Part shown: positions 8,432-16,275 of the stretch, piece after piece
Position numbering within the stretch: the first letter of the stretch is position 1
Layout of the letters: every line of letters begins with the position of its first letter
NCBI GenBank assembly: GCA_003241485.1
Contig: QFQD01000071.1
Coordinates: 1-27,233 of the forward strand
Direction: 5' to 3'
DNA from: Ancylobacter novellus
Lineage (GTDB): Bacteria; Pseudomonadota; Alphaproteobacteria; Rhizobiales; Xanthobacteraceae
DNA: 27,233 bases
Notes under the pieces: model-generated
What the model was told of the DNA's origin: nothing
Database searches by the model: none
The model's input: the letters and a program-made list of their open reading frames with translations, nothing else
Translations under genes and position numbers: made by a program

Positions 8432-9529
8432 CTAGGCGGCGAGCACGCGCAGCAGTTCGGCGAGGCTCGGCATGTTGTCTGAGATCATCCCGGTACTCTC
8501 GAAGCCGCGTGTTGCCCGCGAGCCGATCCGGCCGGTCTCGCGTGCTTCCTTGGGCGAGATTCCGAATTCCTGGCGAAAGGCTCGGCTGAACACGGACGCG
8601 TCGGCGAAGGCCCATTGCTCGGCGATGCGCGCGATGGGGCGGACATCCATCGGGTCGAGCAGCGCGTGCCGTGCCCCCAGTAGCCGCTGTCGACGCACAT
8701 AGGCTGATATGCCCCCGATCGGTTCAAACAGCCGGTAGAGGCGGGAGCGCGACACACCCAGATCCTTGCAGATTGCGTCAGGGGTCAGTTCCGGCTCCGT
8801 CAGCCGCAGCCGGATCCGCCGCCGTGCCCGTTCAAGCAAAGCAAGGTCGATCGGCGCCTGCGCCTCGGCCAGACGGTCTCGGGACGGTCGTGCGCAGGCG
8901 TCGAGGAAGCAGCGCGTCGCCTCGATGATGTGATCCAATTCGGGGGGCTCGACGAGCGGCAGTCGACGATCGAGGGTCAGCATCAGGTCGGCCAGCAGCG
9001 CCCCGAGGCCACTGCCAAGCGGTGCGTCGAGCAGATGATCGAGACAGGAGTCGGCCAGCAGGTCGCGGGGGACGAACAAGGTGAGAACCCCGTCATCCTC
9101 GATTTCAGCGGTGAGCGGCCGCGCCAGCGAGTGGATGCGGGGGCGTGCTTCCGGCAGCTGATGCATCGCCGATCCCTCGTCGAAACGGCATGGCAGCACG
9201 ACGTACCAGTGATCGAGCACGCCCTTCTGCCAATGGCTCCAGCGTACGGGACGCCCTTTGCGCGGCAGGCTCGTGCTCGTGAGCACGAGGTGACCGAGTG
9301 GCCAGATGCGCTGCCACATCTCGAAGGAGACCTGCCCGTCCACGACCGTGTCTATGTCGACAATCGCCTCATGAGCGGCACGGAATGCATCGAACTGCTC
9401 ATTGGGCGGCAGATCGGCGGTGGCGAACAGGATGGGATACACGCGCGTCGTTCGGTTGGGAGAGCTGACGATCACTCCGCGCTCGCACGTCCGGCCGCCG
9501 CCGCACAGGCGGGCGTGAGAACTGGACAT
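8432..9529 (-). CDS. AraC-family transcriptional regulator
   Basis: The protein (365 residues from ATG 9529) has an N-terminal ligand-sensing region starting near NEQFDAFRAAHEAIVD, resembling the AraC-binding-like domain of many alphaproteobacterial regulators. The C-terminal double helix-turn-helix includes DAICKDLGVSRSRLYRLFEP and IARIAEQWAFADASVFSRAF followed by FGISPKEAR. A later start at GTG 9475 is possible because ATG 9529 lacks a clear ribosome binding site. It stops 352 bases before the arginine operon and points towards it, and it is divergent from another AraC gene. In Pseudomonas aeruginosa the arc operon activator ArgR is an AraC-family protein, so a similar job here is plausible but unproven. 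Confidence 0.88.
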   Translation of the reverse strand: MSSSHARLCGGGRTCERGVIVSSPNRTTRVYPILFATADLPPNEQFDAFRAAHEAIVDIDTVVDGQVSFEMWQRIWPLGHLVLTSTSLPRKGRPVRWSHWQKGVLDHWYVVLPCRFDEGSAMHQLPEARPRIHSLARPLTAEIEDDGVLTLFVPRDLLADSCLDHLLDAPLGSGLGALLADLMLTLDRRLPLVEPPELDHIIEATRCFLDACARPSRDRLAEAQAPIDLALLERARRRIRLRLTEPELTPDAICKDLGVSRSRLYRLFEPIGGISAYVRRQRLLGARHALLDPMDVRPIARIAEQWAFADASVFSRAFRQEFGISPKEARETGRIGSRATRGFESTGMISDNMPSLAELLRVLAA

Positions 9530-9648
9530 AGGCCGTGAAAAGACGTGATAGTCGCTGGTCGGATGACGCAGGTGATCGAAGGCTTGCTGCGAGCAATACG
9601 GTTTCGTTGGCTGTCGCTCGATTGGAAAGCAGGCACGGAACGCAGGGG
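9530..9648. promoter_or_regulatory. divergent promoter region between two AraC genes
   Basis: With the second regulator starting at 9649, 119 bases separate the divergent genes. They hold a perfect palindrome, TTGCT-GCG-AGCAA (9584-9596), a reasonable candidate operator for one or both regulators. No convincing -35/-10 pair stands out. Confidence 0.4.
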
Positions 9649-10623
9649 ATGGGCGAGCGACGCCGATTGGAGCTGGATTTTCGCGCGGTGCGGTCAGGCT
9701 TGGGCATCGGCGAGTTTGTGCGTTCCGCCAAAGTATTCGGGCATGTCGACGAGGTGTTCCAGGCCAGGGAGCACGGCTATCGCCGTATCGACGATTTCAC
9801 CCTGCTCCACGTGATGAATTTTGACGTCAGCGTGTCCTACAGTCTGGCGATGACACGGGCCGACCTCGTCTGTATCCAGGCCACCATCGCCGGCCGCTAC
9901 AACCGCTGGATCGGCCAGCGCATGGACCTCGTCGCTCCGCACCGTCTGCAGGTAAGCAACATCCCACTGTCGGTCTCCGACACCGATGCGGGCGCGCGCC
10001 TGCGTGGCGTCTTGATTGTCTGCGAACGCAAGCACTTCATCGACCGCTACGGTCTCAACATTGAGCGGGTACCGCCGGCCTATCGGCCGATCTTCCTGTC
10101 GCGTGAAGGAACGCCGGAGGTGCTGTCGCTGCCGCTTTCGCCGGCGGGTATCGCGATGGTGGACCAGATCGTCTCCTGCCGTTATGGCGAGCCCCTGCGC
10201 GGCCTGTTCGTGGGCGCAAAGGCCGTCGAGATCATCTGCGACGTCGTCTCGCAGCTGCACGCTCTGCGCCTGCACGCACCACCGCGGCCGATCGGCGAAC
10301 AGACGAAGGTAAGGGCGATCGAGACCGCAGCGGAGATTTACCGGCGCGAGTTCGGCGATCCTCCGACCATAGAGCAACTCGTTCGGCGCGTCGGGCTGAA
10401 CCGAAACGAACTAACACGGGGCTTCCGCGACATCTTTGGCGTCACACCCCACGCCTATGCGCAGGCGCGACGCATGGAACAGGCACAGGAAATGCTGCAC
10501 CGCGGAGACCTCTCCATCAGCGAGATCGCCCGGCGCGTGGGCTATGAGGGCTATTCCAGCTTCGCACGCGCCTATCACGCCTATTACAGCCGCCCCCCCG
10601 CGCTTGCCGGTCAAGGCGGGTAG
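9649..10623 (+). CDS. AraC-family transcriptional regulator
   Basis: The C-terminal third has the two helix-turn-helix motifs of AraC regulators: TIEQLVRRVGLNRNELTRGF followed by IFGVTPHAYAQARRM, and LSISEIARRVGYEGYSSFAR followed by AYHAYYSRPP. The N-terminal part shows no named enzyme or sensor; its layout resembles PchR-type regulators. I chose ATG at 9649 (324 residues): an in-frame ATG at 9535 would leave only five bases to the divergent gene, and its extra 38 residues look non-native. GGAA precedes 9649. It converges with the MFS transporter gene that ends 16 bases after it, a common arrangement for a regulator and its target. The inducer is unknown. Confidence 0.87.
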   Translation: MGERRRLELDFRAVRSGLGIGEFVRSAKVFGHVDEVFQAREHGYRRIDDFTLLHVMNFDVSVSYSLAMTRADLVCIQATIAGRYNRWIGQRMDLVAPHRLQVSNIPLSVSDTDAGARLRGVLIVCERKHFIDRYGLNIERVPPAYRPIFLSREGTPEVLSLPLSPAGIAMVDQIVSCRYGEPLRGLFVGAKAVEIICDVVSQLHALRLHAPPRPIGEQTKVRAIETAAEIYRREFGDPPTIEQLVRRVGLNRNELTRGFRDIFGVTPHAYAQARRMEQAQEMLHRGDLSISEIARRVGYEGYSSFARAYHAYYSRPPALAGQGG

Positions 10624-10639
10624 TTGCGCGAGAGGGATC

Positions 10640-11920
10640 TCACGAAATCGGCCTGTGCGCCGTCTCCGGCATGGACCACACCACCAACAGGCTGGTCGTC
10701 GCCGCGATGACGACATAGCCAGCGGGCGCTAGCGGGTTATCCAGCGCGGCGGTCAGCCAGACGGCGATGAAGGGGGCGAAGCCACCGAACACAGCCGCCG
10801 CCACCGCATAGGACACGGACGACCAGCGCGAACGATCGGGCGTTGAAAACAGCTCGGCCATGGCCGCAGGAGCCGGGCCCGAATAGAGCGCGATGGCGAC
10901 GGCGAATAGCAATTGCAACCCGGCCACTACGGGAAAGCTGCGAAAGGCGACCATCATCCACATTGCCGGGACCACCATCGTCAGTACCAGCAGGCAGGAG
11001 CAAAGGAGAAATGGGCGACGGCCAAATCTATCCGACAGCCTGCCGACAAGGGGCACGAGCAGGATGATGGCCGCGATGCAGATCGTGTTCGACCACGTAG
11101 CCTGCGCCGCGCTCAGCCCGGCGTGTTTCTGGGCAAAGAGCGGCATGTAGACGAGGAAGATGTAGTAGCAGACCGTCCAGTGCATGGTGAAACCGACCGC
11201 GATCAGGCCGGGGCGGCGTATCCGCCGCAGGATCGTAACCGTGGAAACCCTTGCCGCTTCGGCTTGGCGGTAGACCGGCGTCTCGTCCACACCCGTGCGC
11301 AGCCAAAATGCCACGATGCCCAGCGAACCACCGATAAGAAAAGGCACACGCCATCCCCACTCCTTCATGCTTTCGGGGGAAAGAATGGTGACGAGCGCCG
11401 CCGTGGCCGCGCTGGCAAGGCCGCTGCCAAGAGCCACCGTGACCGACAAAAAGCTGGTGGAGAAGCCGCGCCGGCCTTCCGGTGAGGCTTCGAGCAGGAA
11501 GGCGTTGGCGATGCCCCATTCGCCGCCGGCGGAAAAGCCCTGAACCATACGGGCCACAAGGAGCAGCATCGGCGCGGTAATGCCCGCCGCCTCGAAGGTC
11601 GGCAGGATGCCGATCGCCAAGGTGCCCATGGCCATCAGCCCCGCGGTGATCACGAGGCCGGGCTTGCGCCCCTCTTTGTCGCCGAATCCGCCCAGCACCA
11701 GTCCGCCGAGCGGGCGCATGACGAAGCTGGCGCCGAACACGGCGAGCGTCGCCAGCAGTGCCGCCCTGTCATCCTGCCGAGGGAAGAACGCGTGTGAAAG
11801 GTAAATGCCCAGTAGGCCGTATATAACGAAGTCGTACCATTCGAGCACATTGCACAGCAGAACGCCGACGAAGGCACGCCGCTGCCGCTTGGCCATCGGC
11901 CCAAGGTTTGCCGGCTTCAT
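10640..11920 (-). CDS. MFS transporter, metabolite:H+ symporter (MHS) type
   Basis: This inner-membrane protein of 426 residues has 12 predicted helices. It belongs to the MHS branch of the major facilitator superfamily, which contains KgtP (2-oxoglutarate), ProP (proline/betaine) and citrate or shikimate carriers. Evidence is the N-terminal VLEWYDFVIYGLLG, the loop 2-3 motif GGFGDKEGRKPGL, RMVQGFSAGGEWG in helix 4 and EWGWRVPFLIGG before helix 6. ATG at 11920 is used; ATG 11896 is an alternative. The likely cargo is an organic acid or a compatible solute, taken up with protons. It is convergent with the AraC gene ending at 10623 and stands alone otherwise. Confidence 0.9.
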   Translation of the reverse strand: MKPANLGPMAKRQRRAFVGVLLCNVLEWYDFVIYGLLGIYLSHAFFPRQDDRAALLATLAVFGASFVMRPLGGLVLGGFGDKEGRKPGLVITAGLMAMGTLAIGILPTFEAAGITAPMLLLVARMVQGFSAGGEWGIANAFLLEASPEGRRGFSTSFLSVTVALGSGLASAATAALVTILSPESMKEWGWRVPFLIGGSLGIVAFWLRTGVDETPVYRQAEAARVSTVTILRRIRRPGLIAVGFTMHWTVCYYIFLVYMPLFAQKHAGLSAAQATWSNTICIAAIILLVPLVGRLSDRFGRRPFLLCSCLLVLTMVVPAMWMMVAFRSFPVVAGLQLLFAVAIALYSGPAPAAMAELFSTPDRSRWSSVSYAVAAAVFGGFAPFIAVWLTAALDNPLAPAGYVVIAATTSLLVVWSMPETAHRPIS

Positions 11921-12217
11921 CCTGAGACGGCCCTGACCGCCTGCGGCGGAAACTGTACGAACATGCCACCTCGGAACCCGAACACGCCTCGCCGGTACAC
12001 AAGCACAGTCAATACCGGCGGAAAAGCGCCCTGGCGAAAAGGCCCAAGCGGGTCCCGATTGCGGCTACACTGCTCACTCTATTCTTCCTGCCGGCTCTCT
12101 ATCTCGCGACGGCAGGGGGAGCGCCCATCGCCAGCCTGAAACCCCGCCGGATGCAACGCGACATGGTAATCGTCCGTCTCCCGAATTCTGCCGGGTCGAT
12201 TTAAGCTTCTGGACTCC
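11921..12217. other. gap upstream of the MFS gene, no gene seen
   Basis: This stretch (315 bases with the adjoining hairpin) separates the MFS start from the end of the LysR gene. I see no supported reading frame or RNA gene. It should contain the promoter of the MFS gene; no distinct box could be assigned. Confidence 0.4.
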
Positions 12218-12235
12218 ACGCGCTGCCAAGCGCGT
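12218..12235 (-). terminator. hairpin directly after the LysR gene
   Basis: ACGCGCT and AGCGCGT form a perfect 7-bp stem with loop GCCA, immediately after the LysR stop codon on the minus strand. It has no U-tract, so it is a terminator-like element rather than a canonical terminator. Confidence 0.45.
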
Positions 12236-13180
12236 TCATGTCGCCTCGATGTCGTCCCCGGACGCGCCCGCGGGGCGAGGTGCGTCCATGCGGGACAACT
12301 GCTCCCAGACGGTGGCCTCGACAGGCGTCGCCTGATTTGCGAGCCGTACCGCCGTTACGTCGAGGTCGCAGTAGGGAAGGCTCGCCGACAGGTCAGCGAG
12401 AACGCCCGAATCGATACCCGAGCGGGCGAGTGTCGCCGGCACCCACGCCACGCCGATGCCGTTCGCGGCGAGTTCCAGCGCCGCCAGGGTCAGCTCGGTC
12501 TCCACCTTGGGCACCATATGGCTTGCTCCCTGGATGGCCGGCAGAACGACCCGGTCCATCACCTGGCCGAGGAAGACCTCGGACGGATAGGCGATGAAGG
12601 GCACTTCGCCATGCGCGAACTGCCGGTTGAGGCGTGCCCCATGGGCGCGTGCGAAGACCGGGATCAGACGGTCGTGGCCGATAATCGCCGTCTCGATGTA
12701 GTTCGCCGCGATCGGGTGCTCTTCGCCGATACGCCGATACACCACAGCTATGTCGGCCTGGCGCGACAGCAGAAACGCGAAGCACTCATCGAGGTTGGCT
12801 GACCTCAGCTTGAGAAAGATATCGGCGTTGTTCGACTGGATCGTGTCGATGAAGCGCGGCGCCCAGGAGGCGGTCAGGGCATGTTGGCTGGCGAGGACCA
12901 GCCGGTTGCCGGCCGTGCGGTCGCCCCGGCGCAGATCGTCGGTCAGCTGGCGCAGGGTGCGCGCGAGCCGGGCTATCTGATCGCGCTGCTCGGCGGTGGT
13001 CGGGCGCAATTGGACCGGCTTGCGCGAGCGATCGAACAGCGCCACGCCGACATGGTCCTCGATGTGCTGCACGCGGCGCGAAAAAGCCGATTGCGTCAGC
13101 CGCCGTCGCTCGGCCGCCTCGCTGAAGGAGCCGGTCTCCGCTACCGCGAGAATATCCTCCAGCCATTCCAGCCGCATCAA
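12236..13180 (-). CDS. LysR-family regulator of the sulfonate operon
   Basis: This 314-residue protein has an N-terminal winged helix-turn-helix (LEDILAVAETGSFSEAAERR, then LTQSAFSRRVQHIEDHVG) and a C-terminal effector-binding domain of the periplasmic-binding fold. It is divergent from the CuyA-like gene with a 102-base gap that contains a perfect LysR-type palindrome. By the usual rule for divergent LysR genes it should activate the operon at 13283-20281 and control its own expression, probably in response to the sulfonate or to a pathway intermediate such as cysteate or sulfite. The effector cannot be read from the sequence. Confidence 0.93.
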   Translation of the reverse strand: MMRLEWLEDILAVAETGSFSEAAERRRLTQSAFSRRVQHIEDHVGVALFDRSRKPVQLRPTTAEQRDQIARLARTLRQLTDDLRRGDRTAGNRLVLASQHALTASWAPRFIDTIQSNNADIFLKLRSANLDECFAFLLSRQADIAVVYRRIGEEHPIAANYIETAIIGHDRLIPVFARAHGARLNRQFAHGEVPFIAYPSEVFLGQVMDRVVLPAIQGASHMVPKVETELTLAALELAANGIGVAWVPATLARSGIDSGVLADLSASLPYCDLDVTAVRLANQATPVEATVWEQLSRMDAPRPAGASGDDIEAT

Positions 13181-13191
13181 AGCCTCCCAAC

Positions 13192-13235
13192 ATGCAATCT
13201 TTGCATATTATATCAAGAATTTCGCATTTGAAATG
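13192..13235. promoter_or_regulatory. LysR operator candidates in the divergent gap
   Basis: ATGCAA-TCT-TTGCAT (13192-13206) is a perfect palindrome and fits the LysR T-N11-A rule (TGCAATCTTTGCA). A second palindrome, CATTT-G-AAATG, lies at 13225-13235, about three helical turns away. The pair resembles the recognition and activation sites of LysR systems, placed 10 bases from the regulator start and about 50-90 bases upstream of the operon start. Confidence 0.6.
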
Positions 13236-13282
13236 GCGAAGATGTTCTGCAAGCATCGGATTACGCAAGTTGAGGGTTTGTC

Positions 13283-14305
13283 ATGCATTTCGCTCGTTTC
13301 CCCCGCATCCGCCTCGCGCACCTGCCCACGCCCCTGGAGCGGCTCGATCGACTGAGCCGTGAACTGGGAGGTCCGGAGATCTGGATCAAGCGTGACGACT
13401 GCACCGGGCTTTCCACCGGGGGCAACAAGACCCGCAAGCTGGAATTCCTGATGGCCGAAGCCGTGGCGCAGGGCGCCGACACGGTAATGACGCAGGGCGC
13501 CACCCAGTCCAACCATGCGCGCCAGACGGCCGCCTTCGCCGCCAAGCTCGGCCTGGCCTGTCATCTGCTGCTGGAGGATCGGACGGGCTCGAACGATCCG
13601 AACTACAAGACCAACGGCAATGTGCTTCTCGATCACCTGCACGGGGCGACGACCGAGACCCGCGCCGGCGGCATCGACATGAACGCCGAGATGGAAGCGG
13701 TTGCCGAGCGCCTGCGTGCCGAGGGCCGCAAGGTGTACACCATCCCCGGCGGCGGATCGAACCCGACGGGCGCTCTTGGCTACGCCAATTGTGCCCTGGA
13801 ACTGATCAACCAAGCCAACGAGATGGGTCTTCCCATCGACCACATCGTCACGGCCACCGGTAGCGCCGGTACGCAGGCGGGCCTCATCGTCGGCCTGAAG
13901 GCGATCAACGCCAATGTGCCGCTGCTCGGCATCGGGGTGCGCGCGCCCAAGGAGAAGCAGGAAGAGAGCGTCTTCGCCCTCGCCGAGCGCACCGCCGCCA
14001 AGCTTGGGTGTCCCGGCGTGGTGCGGCGCGAGGATGTGGTAGCCGACAGCAACTATGTCGGCCGCGGCTACGGCATCCCCGGCCCGGATACGTTGGAGGC
14101 TATTCGCCTGTTCGCCGAACTGGAGGGAATCCTCCTGGACCCCGTCTATTCCGGCAAGGGTGCGGCGGGCCTGATCGACTATGTCCGCAAGGGCATTTTC
14201 AAGAAGGGCGAACGCATCGTGTTCCTCCATACCGGCGGATCGGCGGCGCTGTTCGGCTACGACGCCTACTTCGCCGACGATCAGCCCGCCCACGCGACGG
14301 TCTGA
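13283..14305 (+). CDS. cuyA: L-cysteate sulfo-lyase-like PLP enzyme (CuyA / D-cysteine desulfhydrase family)
   Basis: The 340-residue protein belongs to the fold-type II PLP family that contains CuyA, DcyD and ACC deaminase. The Schiff-base lysine is Lys49 in STGGNKTRKLEFL; TQGATQSNHARQTAA (70-84) holds the Ser-Asn-His cluster, and TATGSAGTQAGLIVG and LLDPVYSGKGAAGLID are typical. CuyA splits L-cysteate into pyruvate, ammonia and sulfite; DcyD does the equivalent to D-cysteine, giving H2S. Sequence alone does not separate these, but the downstream TauABC-type importer and HpsN-type dehydrogenase favour cysteate. The ATG follows GAGGG (13273-13276). It is the first gene of the operon controlled by the divergent LysR gene and ends three bases before the aminotransferase gene. 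The product acts in the cytosol. Confidence 0.8.
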   Translation: MHFARFPRIRLAHLPTPLERLDRLSRELGGPEIWIKRDDCTGLSTGGNKTRKLEFLMAEAVAQGADTVMTQGATQSNHARQTAAFAAKLGLACHLLLEDRTGSNDPNYKTNGNVLLDHLHGATTETRAGGIDMNAEMEAVAERLRAEGRKVYTIPGGGSNPTGALGYANCALELINQANEMGLPIDHIVTATGSAGTQAGLIVGLKAINANVPLLGIGVRAPKEKQEESVFALAERTAAKLGCPGVVRREDVVADSNYVGRGYGIPGPDTLEAIRLFAELEGILLDPVYSGKGAAGLIDYVRKGIFKKGERIVFLHTGGSAALFGYDAYFADDQPAHATV

Positions 14306-14308
14306 GCC

Positions 14309-15517
14309 ATGCGACCGCCCCGCTTCACCGCCAGTTTCACCCAGCAGCAGCCACTCCCCGAAGATGCCATCGCCGCCGCCGAAGCGGTGATGCGCTCGGG
14401 CCGGTTGCACCGCTACAACGTCGCCCCCGGCGAGATGTCGGAGGCGGCCAGGCTGGAGGAGGAATTCGCTCGGTGGCAGGGAGCGAGCTATTGCCTCGCC
14501 TTGGCCTCCGGCGGACAGGCGATGCAGATCGCGCTGCGCGCGGCCGGCGTGAAACCGGGCGAGCGCGTGCTCACCAATGCGTTCACGCTGGCGCCCGTGC
14601 CTGGCGCGATCGCGGCGGTTGGGGCGGTGCCGGTTCTGGTCGAGACCACCGACGATCTGGTGATCGACCTCGACGATCTCGCGGCGAAGGCGACACAGTC
14701 CGGGGCGCACGTGCTGCTGCTGTCGCATATGCGCGGCCATATGTGCCACATGGACAAGCTCTCGACCCTGGCCCGCGCGAATGGTCTGCGCGTCATCGAG
14801 GACTGCGCCCACACGATGGGCGCTCGCTGGAACGGACAGAAATCGGGTTCTTTCGGCCTCGCTGCCTGCTTCAGCACCCAGACCTACAAACACCTGAATT
14901 CCGGCGAGGGTGGACTGTTAACCACCGACGACGCCGATCTGATGGCGCGGGCTGTGATCCTGTCCGGGTCTTATATGCTCTACGAGCGGCACGGCGCGGC
15001 GCCGCCGGCCGAGGCCTTCGCGCAGGTGAAGCTCGACACGCCCAACATGTCGGCACGCATGGACAATCTGCGCGCCGCCCTGCTCCGCCCTCAGCTGGCG
15101 CGGATCGAGGGCAACCTTGCCGGCTGGAACGAGCGCCATGACCGGATCGCGGCGCGGATCGCCACGCACCCGGCGGTGCGGATGCCCTCACGCCCCCAGC
15201 AGGAAAACTATGTCGGCTCCTCCATCCAGTTCCGCGTGCCGGCGCTGCCCCCGGAAGCCTGCATAGCCCTCATCGCCGCCGCCGCCGCGCGGGGCGTGGA
15301 GCTGAAATGGTTCGGGGCGGCCGAGCCGGCCGGATTCACCTCGACGCACACCTCGTGGCGCTACATCGCCCGGCATGAGCTGCCGCAGAGCGAGCGCGTG
15401 CTCGCAACCCTGTTCGATATGCGCATCCCCCTCACCTTCTCTCTCGACGATTGCGACCTCATCGCCACGCATATTCTGGGCGCGCTGGACGAGACGCTGG
15501 CGGAGGGGGCCCGCTGA
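14309..15517 (+). CDS. DegT/DnrJ/EryC1/StrS-family aminotransferase
   Basis: This 402-residue fold-type I PLP enzyme shows Lys194 in STQTYKHLNSGEGGLL as the expected Schiff-base lysine, Asp165 in VIEDCAHTMGA as the partner of the pyridine nitrogen, and an N-terminal GXXAMQIAL-type phosphate-binding turn (ASGGQAMQIALRAAG). Most family members aminate keto-sugars for surface polysaccharides or antibiotics. Here there is no sugar gene nearby: the gene starts three bases after the CuyA-like gene and overlaps the racemase start by one base, so it belongs to the sulfonate operon. It may transaminate a small sulfonated ketone or aldehyde, for example hydroxyacetone sulfonate/cysteinolate or sulfopyruvate/cysteate. 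The substrate is inference; the fold assignment is firm. Confidence 0.88.
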   Translation: MRPPRFTASFTQQQPLPEDAIAAAEAVMRSGRLHRYNVAPGEMSEAARLEEEFARWQGASYCLALASGGQAMQIALRAAGVKPGERVLTNAFTLAPVPGAIAAVGAVPVLVETTDDLVIDLDDLAAKATQSGAHVLLLSHMRGHMCHMDKLSTLARANGLRVIEDCAHTMGARWNGQKSGSFGLAACFSTQTYKHLNSGEGGLLTTDDADLMARAVILSGSYMLYERHGAAPPAEAFAQVKLDTPNMSARMDNLRAALLRPQLARIEGNLAGWNERHDRIAARIATHPAVRMPSRPQQENYVGSSIQFRVPALPPEACIALIAAAAARGVELKWFGAAEPAGFTSTHTSWRYIARHELPQSERVLATLFDMRIPLTFSLDDCDLIATHILGALDETLAEGAR

Positions 15518-16215
15518 TGCCGCGCCGGGTTGGAGTTCTCGGCGGCATGGGCCCGCAGGCGACGGTGCTGTTGATGAGCAAGATCATCGCGGCGGTGCCG
15601 GCGGCGGATGATCGTGACCATGTTCCGCTCATCGTCGACCAGAACCCGCAGGTGCCCTCCCGCATCGCCCGGCTGATCGAAGGGACCGGCGAAGACCCCG
15701 CGCCCGTGCTGGCGGCGATGGCGCGGCGGCTGGAGGCGGCCGGTGCCGAGGCGCTGGCCATGCCCTGCAATACCGCGCACCATTTCGCCCCGGCGATTAC
15801 GGCGGCGGTGACGATACCCCTGCTCGACATGGTGACGCTCTCCGTCGCCCATGCGGCGCGGCTTGCCGGGCCCGACGGGCGGGTCGGCGTACTCGCCTCT
15901 CCTGCCCTCCGCCGCATCGGCCTGTTTGACGGCCGGTTGGCGCAAGCGGGGCTGACGGCGGTCTACCCCGACGACGAAGACGCGCTGCTCGGCGCCATTC
16001 GCCGCATCAAGGCGGGGGATGCCGACGCCGAGGCGCGCGCGGCCTTGCAACGCGCTTCCGCGCAGCTCGTGGCGGCCGGAGTCGCCACGCAGATGATCGC
16101 CTGCACCGAATTTTCGCTCATCGCCGACAGTGCCGCCGAAGGCGCCCGCGCCTTCGACACGCTGGATGTGCTGGTGGGCGCCATCGTCGATTTCTCGCTC
16201 GCGCGGGATTCTTGA
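15517..16215 (+). CDS. aspartate/glutamate racemase family protein, possible cysteate racemase
   Basis: The start ATG overlaps the preceding TGA (ATG at 15517), so translation is coupled to the aminotransferase; a frame running further upstream is just that overlap. The 232-residue protein opens with VGVLGGMGPQATVLLM and carries the two catalytic cysteines of cofactor-independent racemases: Cys84 in AMPCNTAHHF and Cys196 in IACTEFS. Such enzymes invert the alpha-carbon of acidic amino acids by a two-base mechanism. Cysteate is a sulfonate analogue of aspartate, and the neighbour CuyA is specific for L-cysteate, so converting D- to L-cysteate is the simplest role. Aspartate or glutamate racemase activity remains possible. 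Confidence 0.87.
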   Translation: MPRRVGVLGGMGPQATVLLMSKIIAAVPAADDRDHVPLIVDQNPQVPSRIARLIEGTGEDPAPVLAAMARRLEAAGAEALAMPCNTAHHFAPAITAAVTIPLLDMVTLSVAHAARLAGPDGRVGVLASPALRRIGLFDGRLAQAGLTAVYPDDEDALLGAIRRIKAGDADAEARAALQRASAQLVAAGVATQMIACTEFSLIADSAAEGARAFDTLDVLVGAIVDFSLARDS

Positions 16216-16275
16216 ATTCACGGGCCCACAGAAGGCCCGGCAACCACGACCGACCTGACAGAGGAGTTAAGGGAC

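Noticed and set aside
13208..14893. A 561-codon open frame on the minus strand opposite the CuyA-like and aminotransferase genes
   Set aside because: It is a shadow of two well-conserved genes, with low-complexity G/R/H-rich sequence and no motif.
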